Positions 48,001-56,771 are shown, counted from the stretch's first letter. The stretch is 64,000 bases of DNA from Caldilineaceae bacterium bin5 (GCA_002238445.1 MPML01000007.1:62001-126000), one strand, 5' to 3'. Notes: a model not told the origin generated them from the letters alone. A program made the numbers and translations.

Positions 48001-48792
48001 ATGGCATACTTCCAATTCCTCGCAGGTTTCATCGGTTTCCCAGCTCTTTTTTTCACGACTCTCAATCTTACTTTGAAAGGCAAGGGCAGGATGCTGCCAT
48101 GCTCATTACGGGCATGGCCTTCGCACGCGGTAGTCGGCGGTCACGCTCTCCTGGCACTCCTATATACGACGCCGTGGGACAACTATCTGATCGCAAACAG
48201 AGTTTGGTGGTACGACCCGGCCCTCGTAATGGGAACCACCTTCGGTTATGTGCCAATCGAAGAGTACCTGTTCTTCATTGGGCAGACATTTCTGGTTGGC
48301 ATAGCACTTCTTACAACTGCCAGACTCGCGCCGCCGTTAGACCGCCCATTTCTTCCTCGAATTCGTCTGCGGCTCTGGTCAACTTTTCTGGCTGTTTCTA
48401 TCTGGATTTGCGGCATCTTCTTGCTAGGCTTCGGAAACGTCTCTGGAACCTATCTCGGGCTTGAGCTGGTATGGGGAATGATTCCGTTATCGGTTCAGTT
48501 AGGATTTGGCGCTGATATTATCTGGCATTACAGACGGCCCGTCTTCTGGACGCTTCTGCCGGCGACTGCTTACCTATCTCTGGCCGACGCCCTCGCCATC
48601 AAGTCCGGCACCTGGACTATCAGCCCCGAACAGTCTCTCGGCATTACACTTGGTGGAATCCTGCCTCTCGAGGAATTCGTCTTCTTTTTCTTGACAACAG
48701 CCATGGTTGTCTTTGGCGTGATATTAGTGATCGCCAGGCAGAGTCACGATCGAGCGGGGTGGATCCCGGCAAAATTGCGGAGTTCGACATGA
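48001..48792 (+). CDS. Lycopene cyclase, two-repeat CrtYc-CrtYd type
   Basis: A 263-residue membrane protein in which both halves of the heterodimer-type lycopene cyclase are fused. Repeat 1 has TTPWDNYLIANRVWWYDP and GYVPIEEYLFFIGQT, with the Glu pair at 87-88. Repeat 2 has ADALAIKSGTWTI and GGILPLEEFVFFFLTTAMV, with the Glu pair at 224-225. About seven membrane segments are predicted. It cyclises one or both ends of lycopene. With CruF downstream, a monocyclic (gamma-carotene type) product is plausible. Its stop overlaps the next start (ATGA). It begins 85 bases after the regulator gene. Confidence 0.92.
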   Translation: MAYFQFLAGFIGFPALFFTTLNLTLKGKGRMLPCSLRAWPSHAVVGGHALLALLYTTPWDNYLIANRVWWYDPALVMGTTFGYVPIEEYLFFIGQTFLVGIALLTTARLAPPLDRPFLPRIRLRLWSTFLAVSIWICGIFLLGFGNVSGTYLGLELVWGMIPLSVQLGFGADIIWHYRRPVFWTLLPATAYLSLADALAIKSGTWTISPEQSLGITLGGILPLEEFVFFFLTTAMVVFGVILVIARQSHDRAGWIPAKLRSST

Positions 48793-49577
48793 ACAGAATC
48801 TCTTCGCCTCGCTTCTTTATCCTGACGCTCGCTCTACTGCTTGCTGTATTTGTGGCGAGTTCAGCTATGGCGCACCAACCTTTCTTCGAGGAGCCGGATT
48901 CGACGGCAGCGGCGCCAATGTCTGTCAGAGACCCCGAAATTTCGACAGCTCTGTACTCTACTTTGGACAGGCCCGAAGACGTAGACTTCTTCTCTTTCTC
49001 GGTATCTGCGGGCCAGACGATAGAGATCGGAATGTCGATTCCACAAGTCGAAGGGCAGGAGCAGTTCGCCCCGTCGATTGCTGTCATAGCAAGCGGAATG
49101 GACAAGATCACAGACCAGTGGCTACCTGAGGATGCGGCGCCTCTTCTTACCGGCGACAGAGGGGCAACACTTATAGGGCCGGTAGAGGCACAGATATTCT
49201 TCGAACCTTTCAGCCGTACCGCCTACTGGCAGCGGCAACGCCAGAGAATCACGTTTGCTGCCGAGAGCGATGTCCATATTGTGGTCTGGCATCCGCAACA
49301 GGAGCTGGGACGATATACACTGGTCGTGGGCCAACGAGAAGTTTTGGGGGGCGATCCAGCCTTCGCTCGAAAGCTGAGAGAGTTCTGGACTCCGGTAGTG
49401 CGGTCTCCAGGCGAAGGGGAAGGCGAAGAAGTTGCGCAGGGTATTGCTGCCGAAGCCACCTTGGAGTCTACTGATTCCTCCCCGGAATCAACAGATTCCG
49501 AGTCATCTGAAGGTGACTGTTCGTGGTTCATGCGCTTTCTTGCAACTTTATTCGGCATGAATGACATTTGCCAGTGA
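48789..49577 (+). CDS. Secreted protein of unknown function in the carotenoid operon
   Basis: 262 residues beginning MNRISSPRFFILTL, with a signal peptide ending around SSAMAHQPF. The first mature part (DRPEDVDFFSFSVSAGQTIEIGM) resembles the beta-sandwich PPC domains often found after secreted enzymes. The middle is beta-rich, the C-terminal quarter is an acidic Ser/Glu stretch, and it ends in a short hydrophobic segment with two cysteines (DCSWFMRFLATLFGMNDIC). It may be exported and weakly membrane-attached. It is translationally coupled on both sides (ATGA, GTGA). A role with carotenoids is suggested only by position. Confidence 0.8.
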   Translation: MNRISSPRFFILTLALLLAVFVASSAMAHQPFFEEPDSTAAAPMSVRDPEISTALYSTLDRPEDVDFFSFSVSAGQTIEIGMSIPQVEGQEQFAPSIAVIASGMDKITDQWLPEDAAPLLTGDRGATLIGPVEAQIFFEPFSRTAYWQRQRQRITFAAESDVHIVVWHPQQELGRYTLVVGQREVLGGDPAFARKLREFWTPVVRSPGEGEGEEVAQGIAAEATLESTDSSPESTDSESSEGDCSWFMRFLATLFGMNDICQ

Positions 49578-50437
49578 ATGACTCAACGCACGTATCTGGC
49601 TGGAATGACCGGGCAAAGATACATGGGGCATCGGCGATTCTAGACCGGCTGCGCCACCAGGTAGGCGTTAGCGGTCGAGTACTGTTCAGCATATGGCTCC
49701 TGCTGATGATCCTGATTCCACATATATGGCGTCTGGGCGACCGGCCTATGCTGGTATTGGCGCTGTCGCTGGCTATCGCGGTACAGATTGCTCTTGTGCT
49801 CGCGATTCTCTCGCCAGCCTTTGGAGCCCGGGCAGTTCTCAAAGTCGGAATTTCCGTAATTCTCGCTGCGTGGCTTAGTGAAGTCGTCGGCGTTCACACC
49901 GGCCTCCCTTTTGGCAGCTATACTTACACAGAGGCCCTCCAGCCCCAGATCGCAGGCGTTCCGGTTCAAGTTCCCGCTGCGTGGCTGATGATGCTGCCGG
50001 CGGCCTGGGCGGTTGGCGGCAGTCTTGTCTATCGACGCGGTCAGGCCGGCAATCCTCGTTCGTGGTTGGACAAGGCAGCCTTTGCCGCGACATCAGGCTT
50101 GGCGTTTTCGGCTTGGGACCTCTTCCTTGATCCGCAGATGGTGGCCTGGCAGCTCTGGACCTGGGAAACACCTGGCCACTATTTTGGAATCCCACTGATA
50201 AACTTTCTGGGCTGGACGTTGATAGCTGCCGCGCTATCTCTTGGCGCGTCCTTCGTCATCGAAACCGACGCCCTGCCAGTTGAAGCCCTTCTCCTGGTCT
50301 ACTCTACCGCCTGGCTGCTGGAGTCGGTGGGCCTGGGCCTGTTCTTTGGCTTGCCCGGCCCTGCTGCAGCCGGCTTTGCAGGTATGGGCATTTTTGCGGC
50401 CCTGGCCTGGAGGAAAGTCCTGGCCGGATCGACATGA
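49574..50437 (+). CDS. cruF: Carotenoid 1',2'-hydratase CruF-like
   Basis: A 287-residue integral membrane protein of the CruF/bisanhydrobacterioruberin hydratase family (DUF422), which adds water to the psi end of carotenoids, giving a 1'-OH group. The family core EVVGVHTGLPFGSYTYTEAL, then VPVQVPAAWLMM, is clear, along with AWDLFLDPQMVAWQLWTW and YFGIPLINFLGW. Eight or so membrane segments are present. The GTG start at 49574 overlaps the preceding stop. Acting with the cyclase and the glycosyltransferase, it would prepare a monocyclic carotenoid for glycosylation. Confidence 0.9.
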   Translation: MNDSTHVSGWNDRAKIHGASAILDRLRHQVGVSGRVLFSIWLLLMILIPHIWRLGDRPMLVLALSLAIAVQIALVLAILSPAFGARAVLKVGISVILAAWLSEVVGVHTGLPFGSYTYTEALQPQIAGVPVQVPAAWLMMLPAAWAVGGSLVYRRGQAGNPRSWLDKAAFAATSGLAFSAWDLFLDPQMVAWQLWTWETPGHYFGIPLINFLGWTLIAAALSLGASFVIETDALPVEALLLVYSTAWLLESVGLGLFFGLPGPAAAGFAGMGIFAALAWRKVLAGST

Positions 50438-51018
50438 GCATTTTATTTTGGACTGCATTTGCTTATCTTTGCGGTAGCGTGCCTTTTGCCGTCTGGCTGG
50501 GCCGCTTCCTGCTGAGGAAGGAGATTCGCAGGTACGGCGATGGAAACCCGGGCGGCACTAACGTTATTCGAGCTGGGGGGAGGGTTCTCGGCCTCGTTGT
50601 AATCTCTCTCGATGGATTGAAGGGACTACTGCCGGTTCTCGCCGCCCACACGCTTGGCGACCTGGGTGGCTGGTCTTTGGGCGCAGTGGCCCTGGCTGGC
50701 GTAGCCGGCCATGCCTTTTCAGTGTTTCTCCGGTTCCAGGGAGGCAAGGCAGTAGCGGTTACCTTCGGCATCTGGGCAGGACTTACCGGTTGGAGCACAC
50801 TTTTCGTTCTTGGCGCCCTGCTGATTGTGGCCTACCTGGCGCTCTCGGTCGACGGCTGGGCTGTCATCGTCGCTCTGTGCGGCCTATTGGTCTATCTTGT
50901 CGTTGCCGGTTCGCCGCTCGCCGTTCTAACCGTATGGCTGGGCAACATCCTGATTGTCGCCTGGAAGCACCGTCACGAACTGGCCCAGCGTCCTGGAGTC
51001 CGCACTTTCACCCGCTGA
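50434..51018 (+). CDS. plsY: Acyl-phosphate:glycerol-3-phosphate acyltransferase PlsY
   Basis: A 194-residue membrane enzyme that transfers an acyl group from acyl-phosphate to glycerol-3-phosphate, the first step of phospholipid synthesis. The family motifs are YLCGSVPFAVWLGR, YGDGNPGGTNVIR (motif with the essential Asn), LDGLKGLLP and GHAFSVFLRFQGGKAVAVT. Five membrane segments are expected. It is odd to find it embedded in a carotenoid operon with start and stop overlaps (ATGA and TGATG). It may be the general PlsY or a paralogue that acylates another acceptor. Confidence 0.93.
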   Translation: MSILFWTAFAYLCGSVPFAVWLGRFLLRKEIRRYGDGNPGGTNVIRAGGRVLGLVVISLDGLKGLLPVLAAHTLGDLGGWSLGAVALAGVAGHAFSVFLRFQGGKAVAVTFGIWAGLTGWSTLFVLGALLIVAYLALSVDGWAVIVALCGLLVYLVVAGSPLAVLTVWLGNILIVAWKHRHELAQRPGVRTFTR

Positions 51019-52148
51019 TGACAACCCTGCTCCTGATCGTCATCTCCATTGCCTTGGCAGGGATGGCCCTGATTTTGCTCTCAAATTGGTGGGCTTTTCC
51101 ACGTCTGAAGGATTCGACCGCTTCGGTTGGAGAAGTCAAAGCTTCTCTGTTGATTCCGGCCCGAAATGAAGCTGGCGCCATAGGAGCAACGATAGAAGGA
51201 CTGTTGCGTCAGACCTACACCGACTTTGAGTTGCTCATTTTGGACGACCATTCCGAAGACAGTACTGGCAGTGTGGCGAAGGCGGCTGCCGAGGGCGATA
51301 CACGACTGACAGTGCTGGATGGCAGGGCGATTCCGCCGGGATGGCTGGCAAAGAGCTGGGCATGCCAACAGTTGGCCGCGAAAGCGCGTGGAGACGTCCT
51401 CATATTTTCTGACGCCGATGTCAGGTGGAGCTCCGGCGCTTTGGCTGCTCTGCTGGACGAATTTGAGCGCAGCGGCGCGGATATGCTGGCAGTCATGCCG
51501 ACACAGAGGACCGTCTCCTGGGCCGAACGCCTCTGCGTTCCACTGATGGCGCTGGCGATCCACGCCTATCTGCCCGTAGTAGCGGTTCACCGCACTCCAT
51601 TCAGACTGCTGGCTGCTGCCAATGGACAGTGCATAGCATTCAAGCGAGCGGCCTACGAACGCTTGGGCGGCCATACGGTAGTACGAGATAATATCGTGGA
51701 AGATGTGGGACTGGCCCGCCGCGTCAAAGGCATGGGTCTGCGTTTACGGATGGTCGAGGCCGACGGCCTCATCAGTTGTCGAATGTACTGCGACTGGCGA
51801 TCAGTGCGAGGAGGCTATGCCAAAAACATCCTCGCTGGATTCGGCGGCGCCGCTGGATTGCTTGCTGGGACCGTCTTTCACTGGCTGATATTTCTTGTTC
51901 CCTGGGCACTTCTTGGCCTTGGTTTTGTCGGTTCTGAGATTCCCGGTCACCCGTGGTGGACACTGCTGATCGTTACTGCCGGACTCTCAGTCCGCTCCCT
52001 GACAGCACTGCGCACAAGGCAGCGGGTGGGCGATGGGCTACTGCTCCCGGTTTCGGTTGTGCTGATGACTTGTATCGCCGCCCAGTCGTTGTGGTGGCAC
52101 TGGCGCTTCGGAGGACCCTTGTGGAAAGGTCGGCGCGCGGTACCATGA
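51018..52148 (+). CDS. Family 2 glycosyltransferase, CruG/CrtQ-like
   Basis: A 376-residue membrane-bound GT-A enzyme. One N-terminal helix is followed by the catalytic domain: VKASLLIPARNEAGAIGATI, LLILDDHSED (first Asp pair), PPGWLAKSWACQQLA, VLIFSDADVRWS (DxD) and NIVEDVGLARRVK (catalytic Glu-Asp). Three C-terminal membrane helices follow. This layout with the GWLGKxWA block is that of carotenoid glycosyltransferases such as CruG. It likely puts a sugar on the hydroxyl made by CruF. The start overlaps the plsY stop, and its end overlaps the phosphopantetheinyl transferase start. Confidence 0.87.
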   Translation: MTTLLLIVISIALAGMALILLSNWWAFPRLKDSTASVGEVKASLLIPARNEAGAIGATIEGLLRQTYTDFELLILDDHSEDSTGSVAKAAAEGDTRLTVLDGRAIPPGWLAKSWACQQLAAKARGDVLIFSDADVRWSSGALAALLDEFERSGADMLAVMPTQRTVSWAERLCVPLMALAIHAYLPVVAVHRTPFRLLAAANGQCIAFKRAAYERLGGHTVVRDNIVEDVGLARRVKGMGLRLRMVEADGLISCRMYCDWRSVRGGYAKNILAGFGGAAGLLAGTVFHWLIFLVPWALLGLGFVGSEIPGHPWWTLLIVTAGLSVRSLTALRTRQRVGDGLLLPVSVVLMTCIAAQSLWWHWRFGGPLWKGRRAVP

Positions 52149-52936
52149 CTTCCAGTGAATGGTATGGCCGTATTGTGTCATCTGGCCGTTTGCCGTTGCT
52201 GACCGAGGAAGGCGTTCATTTATGGACGTGGGAACAAGCAGTGGATCGGGATGCCCTGTCCCTATTGGAAAGTGAACTGTCTCAGGATGAATGGCGGCGA
52301 GTCAGGCGCTACGCTTCAAACCGGATTTCTCGCCGGTTCATTGTTCGCCGCGGCATGCTGCGAAGAATTCTTGGTCTCTATCTCAAGCTGCCGCCGCGTC
52401 AGGTCGAATTATACTATAACGACCACGGCAAACCGCTGCTTGCAGCAAACTGTTCGCCGCCGCTTCAGTTCAACTTGTCAGACTCGGGCGCACTGGTCGC
52501 GCTGGCTGTGGGATCTGGTCACCCTTTGGGCATCGACATTGAACAACTGCGCCCCCTCCCTGATCGCTTTGCCCTGGCTGAAAGCCACCTCACCGCGCCG
52601 GAGCTTGAACAGTTCCTTGAATCTGACATTTCAACGCGTAACATCATCTTTTTTCGTTCGTGGACTCGCCGCGAAGCCATTTCAAAGGCCGAAGGACGCG
52701 GCTTAGGACCGATTACTGCCCCGTTCCTGCTGCGCGACTCGGAAAGGCACTCGCCGCCCGCCACCAGGTCTGCATCCTTTCCTCGCTCGCAGGATACCAG
52801 ACTTCACGACCTGATTCTGCCTGATGGGTGGGTCGGCACACTGGCGGCTCACAGGAAAATAAGCAAAATCGAGTACATTGATTATGCAGCCTCTGGCAGT
52901 TCCCTCGTGGGGAAAAGGATGACCGGTTCCAAGTGA
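52145..52936 (+). CDS. 4'-phosphopantetheinyl transferase, Sfp type
   Basis: A 263-residue two-lobed enzyme that moves the phosphopantetheine arm of CoA onto carrier proteins. Motifs are LQFNLSDSGALVALAV, the Mg-binding GIDIE at 129-133 and WTRREAISKAEG at 173-184. The order and spacing are those of the Sfp/HetI group. No carrier protein or polyketide/peptide synthase is in the window, so its target is elsewhere. It is the last gene of the carotenoid operon, coupled by ATGA. Confidence 0.9.
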   Translation: MTSSEWYGRIVSSGRLPLLTEEGVHLWTWEQAVDRDALSLLESELSQDEWRRVRRYASNRISRRFIVRRGMLRRILGLYLKLPPRQVELYYNDHGKPLLAANCSPPLQFNLSDSGALVALAVGSGHPLGIDIEQLRPLPDRFALAESHLTAPELEQFLESDISTRNIIFFRSWTRREAISKAEGRGLGPITAPFLLRDSERHSPPATRSASFPRSQDTRLHDLILPDGWVGTLAAHRKISKIEYIDYAASGSSLVGKRMTGSK

Positions 52937-53070
52937 GCTTCAGGACGTAGTCAAGTATAATATGCCTCAGAACCATTGCGCGGTTGGGTTAAGTCACCCA
53001 GAGTAAGATATAATTACGATTTGAAAATGGTGGATGACTAGAGAATGGACACGTAGAAGGACGGGAAGAT

Positions 53071-53364
53071 ATGGCACGACGCAGCCGCAGACGCCGCCAC
53101 AGCCCCAGCAAGGCAAACCCGCGCAGTTACGGTGAATTAAGGACGCAAAGTTGGGAAAGGGGCACTGAATCGAATGCACCGGCCCAGACCCGAACTGAGC
53201 CCGCAAAGGAAGAGCAAGCGCCCCAGGCGGCGCCGATCCCGTCGGGAAAAGATCGAGCCGACTGGAACGTGGAATACAGTCGGGTTTTCCGTGATCTCAA
53301 GCAGCTCTTGATCGTTTCGGTGGGCCTCTTTGCACTAATGCTAATCGTAGGCCTTTTCCTTTGA
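53071..53364 (+). CDS. Small single-pass membrane protein
   Basis: A 97-residue protein with a very basic start (MARRSRRRRHSPSK), a hydrophilic Gln/Pro/Glu middle and one C-terminal membrane helix (LLIVSVGLFALMLIVGLFL). I recognise no family. A TATAAT lies at 53009-53014, so it may have its own promoter. The tail anchor and basic N-terminus suggest a cytoplasm-facing protein that could touch nucleic acid or ribosomes, but this is only inference. Confidence 0.65.
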   Translation: MARRSRRRRHSPSKANPRSYGELRTQSWERGTESNAPAQTRTEPAKEEQAPQAAPIPSGKDRADWNVEYSRVFRDLKQLLIVSVGLFALMLIVGLFL

Positions 53365-53401
53365 GGGCCGTATCTAGCTTCAGGTTTGCTGGCGCACCCG
53401 A

Positions 53402-54079
53402 TTACGTTGCGCGTTGCCGGGTTGGCTGTTGGCGCCAGAGGAGGATGACCCGTAGCCCGAGGTGAAGGAGACAGCAGAGCCAGAAACTGCGCGTGAAGAG
53501 GAAGACGCTGGAGGTTGTAACCAGGACAAGCGTTGACATCAGTCGATCGGAGTGCGACTTCGACGAAATGTAGATGCCGGGCAAGGCAATCGCAGCTCCT
53601 ATCCAGACCGCCCAGTACTGGGGAGATTGTTGAGGAGACGCGAGCGGGATCAGGAGATCCCATACAGCCCCGCGCAGAAAGCACCAGTGAAATTCCTGGG
53701 CGCTGTGTTCAATCAGTGAGAGACTTGAGAAGTTTCCAATTGGCGCGTTGGGGTTTGGCGCATCTGCACTCATTTGTAACCAGACGCGAACAAAAAACAG
53801 CAGGACCAGCAGGCCTGCCAGCGCCACCACGCCTACACTAAACCCCGACGACCAGTCAATCTCCGACAACCCCATCAGGCGGGGAGACAAATCACCCAAT
53901 AGCAGGCCGATGTATGGGACTTGAACCCATCGTACGACTCTTACCAACCGCTCAAGGTCCGGCGCATTCTTCCGCGTAACGACGGTGGAGATGCCTGCCA
54001 ACAGGAAGCTCAGCGCAAGCCACAGGCCCGCACGCATTGGAGAGGCTGTCAGTTGTTCAAATAGCCATGTGCCAACCAT
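53402..54079 (-). CDS. Integral membrane protein, possible CPBP-like
   Basis: 225 residues with about seven hydrophobic segments. A segment EFHWCFLRGAVWDLL could be a degenerate form of the EExxxR motif of CPBP intramembrane proteases, and LCCLLHLGLRVILL a degenerate form of the later His motif. Since one catalytic Glu and the Asn are not clear, protease activity is doubtful. It is divergent from the small gene at 54108 and convergent with the small gene at 53071. Confidence 0.65.
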   Translation of the reverse strand: MVGTWLFEQLTASPMRAGLWLALSFLLAGISTVVTRKNAPDLERLVRVVRWVQVPYIGLLLGDLSPRLMGLSEIDWSSGFSVGVVALAGLLVLLFFVRVWLQMSADAPNPNAPIGNFSSLSLIEHSAQEFHWCFLRGAVWDLLIPLASPQQSPQYWAVWIGAAIALPGIYISSKSHSDRLMSTLVLVTTSSVFLFTRSFWLCCLLHLGLRVILLWRQQPTRQRAT

Positions 54080-54107
54080 TTAATTTTACTGAAAAAAAAC
54101 TACTCCC

Positions 54108-54302
54108 GTGACATTCCGACGCCTACTGCTGGTACTTCTTGTTCTTGTCCTGATCATCTTGATGAAGCCCAAAACGGTCTGGTCGGAGTTCAAGCGCATT
54201 CGAGGACAGTGGAATACTATATTGACGCTGCTTGTGATTGTTGTAGCCGCCTATTTCGTATTCGGCCTCTGGAGGGCCTATGTAAGCGGAGGAATTCCGT
54301 AG
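54108..54302 (+). CDS. Putative small two-helix membrane protein
   Basis: 64 residues with a GTG start: an N-terminal hydrophobic helix (LLLVLLVLVLIILM), a basic loop FKRIRGQW, then a second helix (ILTLLVIVVAAYFVFGLW). There is no clear ribosome site. The alternation of membrane segments and basic loop, and the hairpin at its stop, support it only moderately. Confidence 0.5.
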   Translation: MTFRRLLLVLLVLVLIILMKPKTVWSEFKRIRGQWNTILTLLVIVVAAYFVFGLWRAYVSGGIP

Positions 54303-54325
54303 CATTTGCTTATCGGAATTCCTCC
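54288..54325. terminator. 12-bp perfect inverted repeat over a stop codon
   Basis: GGAGGAATTCCG and CGGAATTCCTCC, with a 14-base loop, enclose the stop of the 54108 gene. No U-run follows on either strand, so it may be a bidirectional processing or weak termination hairpin between convergent genes. Confidence 0.5.
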
Positions 54326-54418
54326 ACTAAGAGAGGCTGCCTCGCCTGCCCCATCACGCCTGCGTCGAGGATCCAGCAAGCACAGGCACTCGTAGTCGAA
54401 CCGCCCCACCTTCACAAC

Positions 54419-54883
54419 CTACCCCAAAGCGGCAAGTGCACCTGCTGGACTGTCGGCAGGAGCAACGTCATAGCTCGTCTCCAACAGATTTCCATCCTCG
54501 TCGATCACGAAGTGACTGCGGTGGATTCCCATAAAAGTGCGCCCGTACATTGTCCGTTCGCCCCATACGCCGTAGGCTTCAGAAATCGAATGATCTTCGT
54601 CGACCAGTAACGTGAATGGCAGATCGAACTTGGTGCGGAATTTCTCATGGCTTTCCTGTCCATCGGGGCTAATGCCGAAGACGACGGCGTTCTTCTCAGT
54701 TATCTCCAGATGGATATCGCGAAATCCGCAGGACTGCGTCGTACAACCGGGCGTGTCGTCCTTAGGGTAAAAGTACAGGACGACCTTCTGTCCACGAAAG
54801 TCGGCAAGATTGACGGTTTCACCGCTATCCGTTTTGGCCTCGAAAGTCGGGGCGGGCGTGCCCGTTTCCAGTTCGGTTCTCAT
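54419..54883 (-). CDS. bcp: Thiol peroxidase, Bcp/PrxQ type
   Basis: A 154-residue thioredoxin-fold peroxiredoxin that reduces H2O2 and organic peroxides. YFYPKDDTPGCTTQSCGFRD holds the peroxidatic Cys47 and resolving Cys52 with the five-residue spacing of the PrxQ helix type. FDLPFTLLVDED and YGVWGERTMYGRTFMGIHR are family blocks. Cytoplasmic. It stands alone with a 270-base upstream region and was probably under its own promoter. Its presence near carotenoid genes fits an oxidative stress theme but is not evidence of co-regulation. Confidence 0.95.
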   Translation of the reverse strand: MRTELETGTPAPTFEAKTDSGETVNLADFRGQKVVLYFYPKDDTPGCTTQSCGFRDIHLEITEKNAVVFGISPDGQESHEKFRTKFDLPFTLLVDEDHSISEAYGVWGERTMYGRTFMGIHRSHFVIDEDGNLLETSYDVAPADSPAGALAALG

Positions 54884-55154
54884 TTTTCCTCCAATTGGCT
54901 ATGCCTTGAGTTGTCTTTCTAGTCCCATGTACTTGGATTGCAACTGTGAAGTACAGAGAACCCTCCATTGTCCACTACCGGAGGTAGCGTCGCTTGGATT
55001 CAGACTACTGATTATTTTAACCGAAAGAGTGAAATTGCTAAAGACTCTGTCCCACCAAAGCAGGCGCTCAAAACCAATTCAGCATCTTTTCTGAACTGTG
55101 CTACAGTAGGAATGTAGAGCGACATTGAACGCGTTCAGAGGAGCAGAAAAGGCC

Positions 55155-55967
55155 ATGTCAGAAATTCGTAACCGTTTGTGGCAGCAGTACCTTAAAGCAT
55201 CGCAGTCGGTGAGGGAACTACCTCCGGGGCCCCCCGCTACAGGGGAAGTGGTGCCGTTGCCTCCAGCCGTTGACTTGGAGCAGCTGAGAGGAACGCGGAC
55301 GATACTAGTGCATGGCTACAAGGATGACGCCTCGGTCTTCGAACCACTTGCTTCTTACCTGACTGAGCTGGGCCTGAAGTCGTACGCGGTATCGCTCGCG
55401 CCCAGTGACTGCAGCGTCCCCTTGGAGACGCTCGCTCAACAGTTGGAAGCGTTCATTGAAAGAAATTTTCTCAGCCGGCAGGAACTGGATTTTGTGGGGT
55501 TCAGCCTGGGGGGCATTGTTACCCGATACTACCTTCAACGGATGGGAGGCCTGGCTCGTACAAATCGCTTTCTGACGGTGGCAGCCCCGCATCACGGAAC
55601 CTGGCTTGCCTACGCCAGCAACCTGCCGGCCGCGATTCAGTTACGCCCAAACAGCGATTTCCTACTCGACCTGAATGCCGATGCTGAAAGTTTGGCCGGC
55701 ATTCAGTTCACTTCAATTTGGAGCCCTTTCGACTTGATGATCCTGCCTTCTCTCAGCTCCCGCATGCCTATAGGAGAAAACCGGTTGGTTTGGTCCTTGC
55801 AGCACCAGGGGTTGATTACAAGCCCGCGCGGAATCAGCGCCATCGCAGAACAGTTGCTTACCGGTACAGAGAACATGCCGGCGTTCGCTTCCTCTGAATA
55901 TGAGAGTCCTCCAGCGTATGACAATCGAGCGACGGGCGAGGGCCTTGAGTTTCAAGGACAGAGCTGA
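55155..55967 (+). CDS. Alpha/beta-hydrolase, lipase-like
   Basis: A 270-residue alpha/beta hydrolase related to triacylglycerol lipases and palmitoyl-thioesterase-like proteins. The oxyanion region ILVHGYKDDASVFEPLASYL is at residues 50-69, and the nucleophile elbow VGFSLGGIVTRYYLQ has Ser117. VAAPHHGTWLAY follows, the usual lipase block. Late Asp and His candidates lie in the last third (PFDLMI, LQHQGL). There is no signal peptide, so it is probably cytoplasmic. The ATG at 55155 follows AGAGGAG at 55137-55143; an in-frame TTG at 55125 is less likely. It is convergent with trpF. Confidence 0.85.
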   Translation: MSEIRNRLWQQYLKASQSVRELPPGPPATGEVVPLPPAVDLEQLRGTRTILVHGYKDDASVFEPLASYLTELGLKSYAVSLAPSDCSVPLETLAQQLEAFIERNFLSRQELDFVGFSLGGIVTRYYLQRMGGLARTNRFLTVAAPHHGTWLAYASNLPAAIQLRPNSDFLLDLNADAESLAGIQFTSIWSPFDLMILPSLSSRMPIGENRLVWSLQHQGLITSPRGISAIAEQLLTGTENMPAFASSEYESPPAYDNRATGEGLEFQGQS

Positions 55968-55993
55968 TTCGCAACGATCGGAACAGCAGTAAA

Positions 55994-56674
55994 TTAGTGC
56001 TCCTCGGCGCTGGACGAAACAGGATTTTGTCCAACCGCTTCGTAAAATCTTCGCAGTAACAGTTTCACCTTGTCAGGATCCCTTTTCCCGCGCCGGGACT
56101 CCACACCGCTGCAAAGGTCTATCCCATAGGGTTTCACTGTGAGAATGGCGTCAGCGATGTTGTCGGGATCAATTCCGCCGGCAAGGAAGATTGGGATCTC
56201 CGTCTGTTGTCTTAGCGCAGAGATCGCGGACCAGTCCCCAACTTTGCCTGTGCCGCCCAGTCGCACTTTTCCTTCACTTGCATCAACCGAATCAACCAGG
56301 AGCGCGTCTGCACCGGCATCAGCGTACTCTGCCGGCGTAGCCTGCCCGTCCACGATAGGAAGATGAACAGTTTTCCAGATCTCGCACGAAAGAGAACTCT
56401 TCAACTCGGCTACCAGCGCCGGCGGTTCATGGCAGAGAAGCTGGAGCGCATAAGGGCGAAGTGTATTGGCGACCTCATCCGCAAATGACGCGCTTGGATT
56501 ACACAGCAGAATCACGTTTCTTACGCCGGAAGCCTCTGCTACTTCCCTGGCCTCTTTCAAACTCAGACTACGCTCTGTCCAGCTCACCTCAACCAGAATG
56601 CCGCAGAAGTCTGCGCGCCTCGCCAGACGAGCATCGCCGGCACTCGTTGTCCCGCACAACTTGAGAACTGTCAT
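55994..56674 (-). CDS. trpF: Phosphoribosylanthranilate isomerase family protein (TrpF-like)
   Basis: A 226-residue TIM barrel that converts N-(phosphoribosyl)anthranilate to the ribulose form. The catalytic Cys is in LKLCGTTSAGDA near the start, Asp in ALLVDSV, and the phosphate-binding loops are LAGGIDPDNIADA and LCSGVESRRGKRDP. LGGTGKVGDW is the shared substrate block. The second strand reads CGILVEVSWTERSLSL in place of the usual GFVFxxxSPR, marking a divergent subgroup. No other trp gene is present. It lies 97 bases after an RFAP synthase gene, whose product also handles phosphoribosyl-aminobenzoate. The start is not firm; GTG at 56683 and ATG at 56710 are alternatives. Confidence 0.87.
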   Translation of the reverse strand: MTVLKLCGTTSAGDARLARRADFCGILVEVSWTERSLSLKEAREVAEASGVRNVILLCNPSASFADEVANTLRPYALQLLCHEPPALVAELKSSLSCEIWKTVHLPIVDGQATPAEYADAGADALLVDSVDASEGKVRLGGTGKVGDWSAISALRQQTEIPIFLAGGIDPDNIADAILTVKPYGIDLCSGVESRRGKRDPDKVKLLLRRFYEAVGQNPVSSSAEEH

Positions 56675-56771
56675 CTCCTCCACTCCGCTCCTTGCTTGCT
56701 TACCGTTCAAGTCTTGATGCGATCACAGTCCTGCCCTGGTAGTCTCGGACCGCACTAGACTCGTTTTCTAC

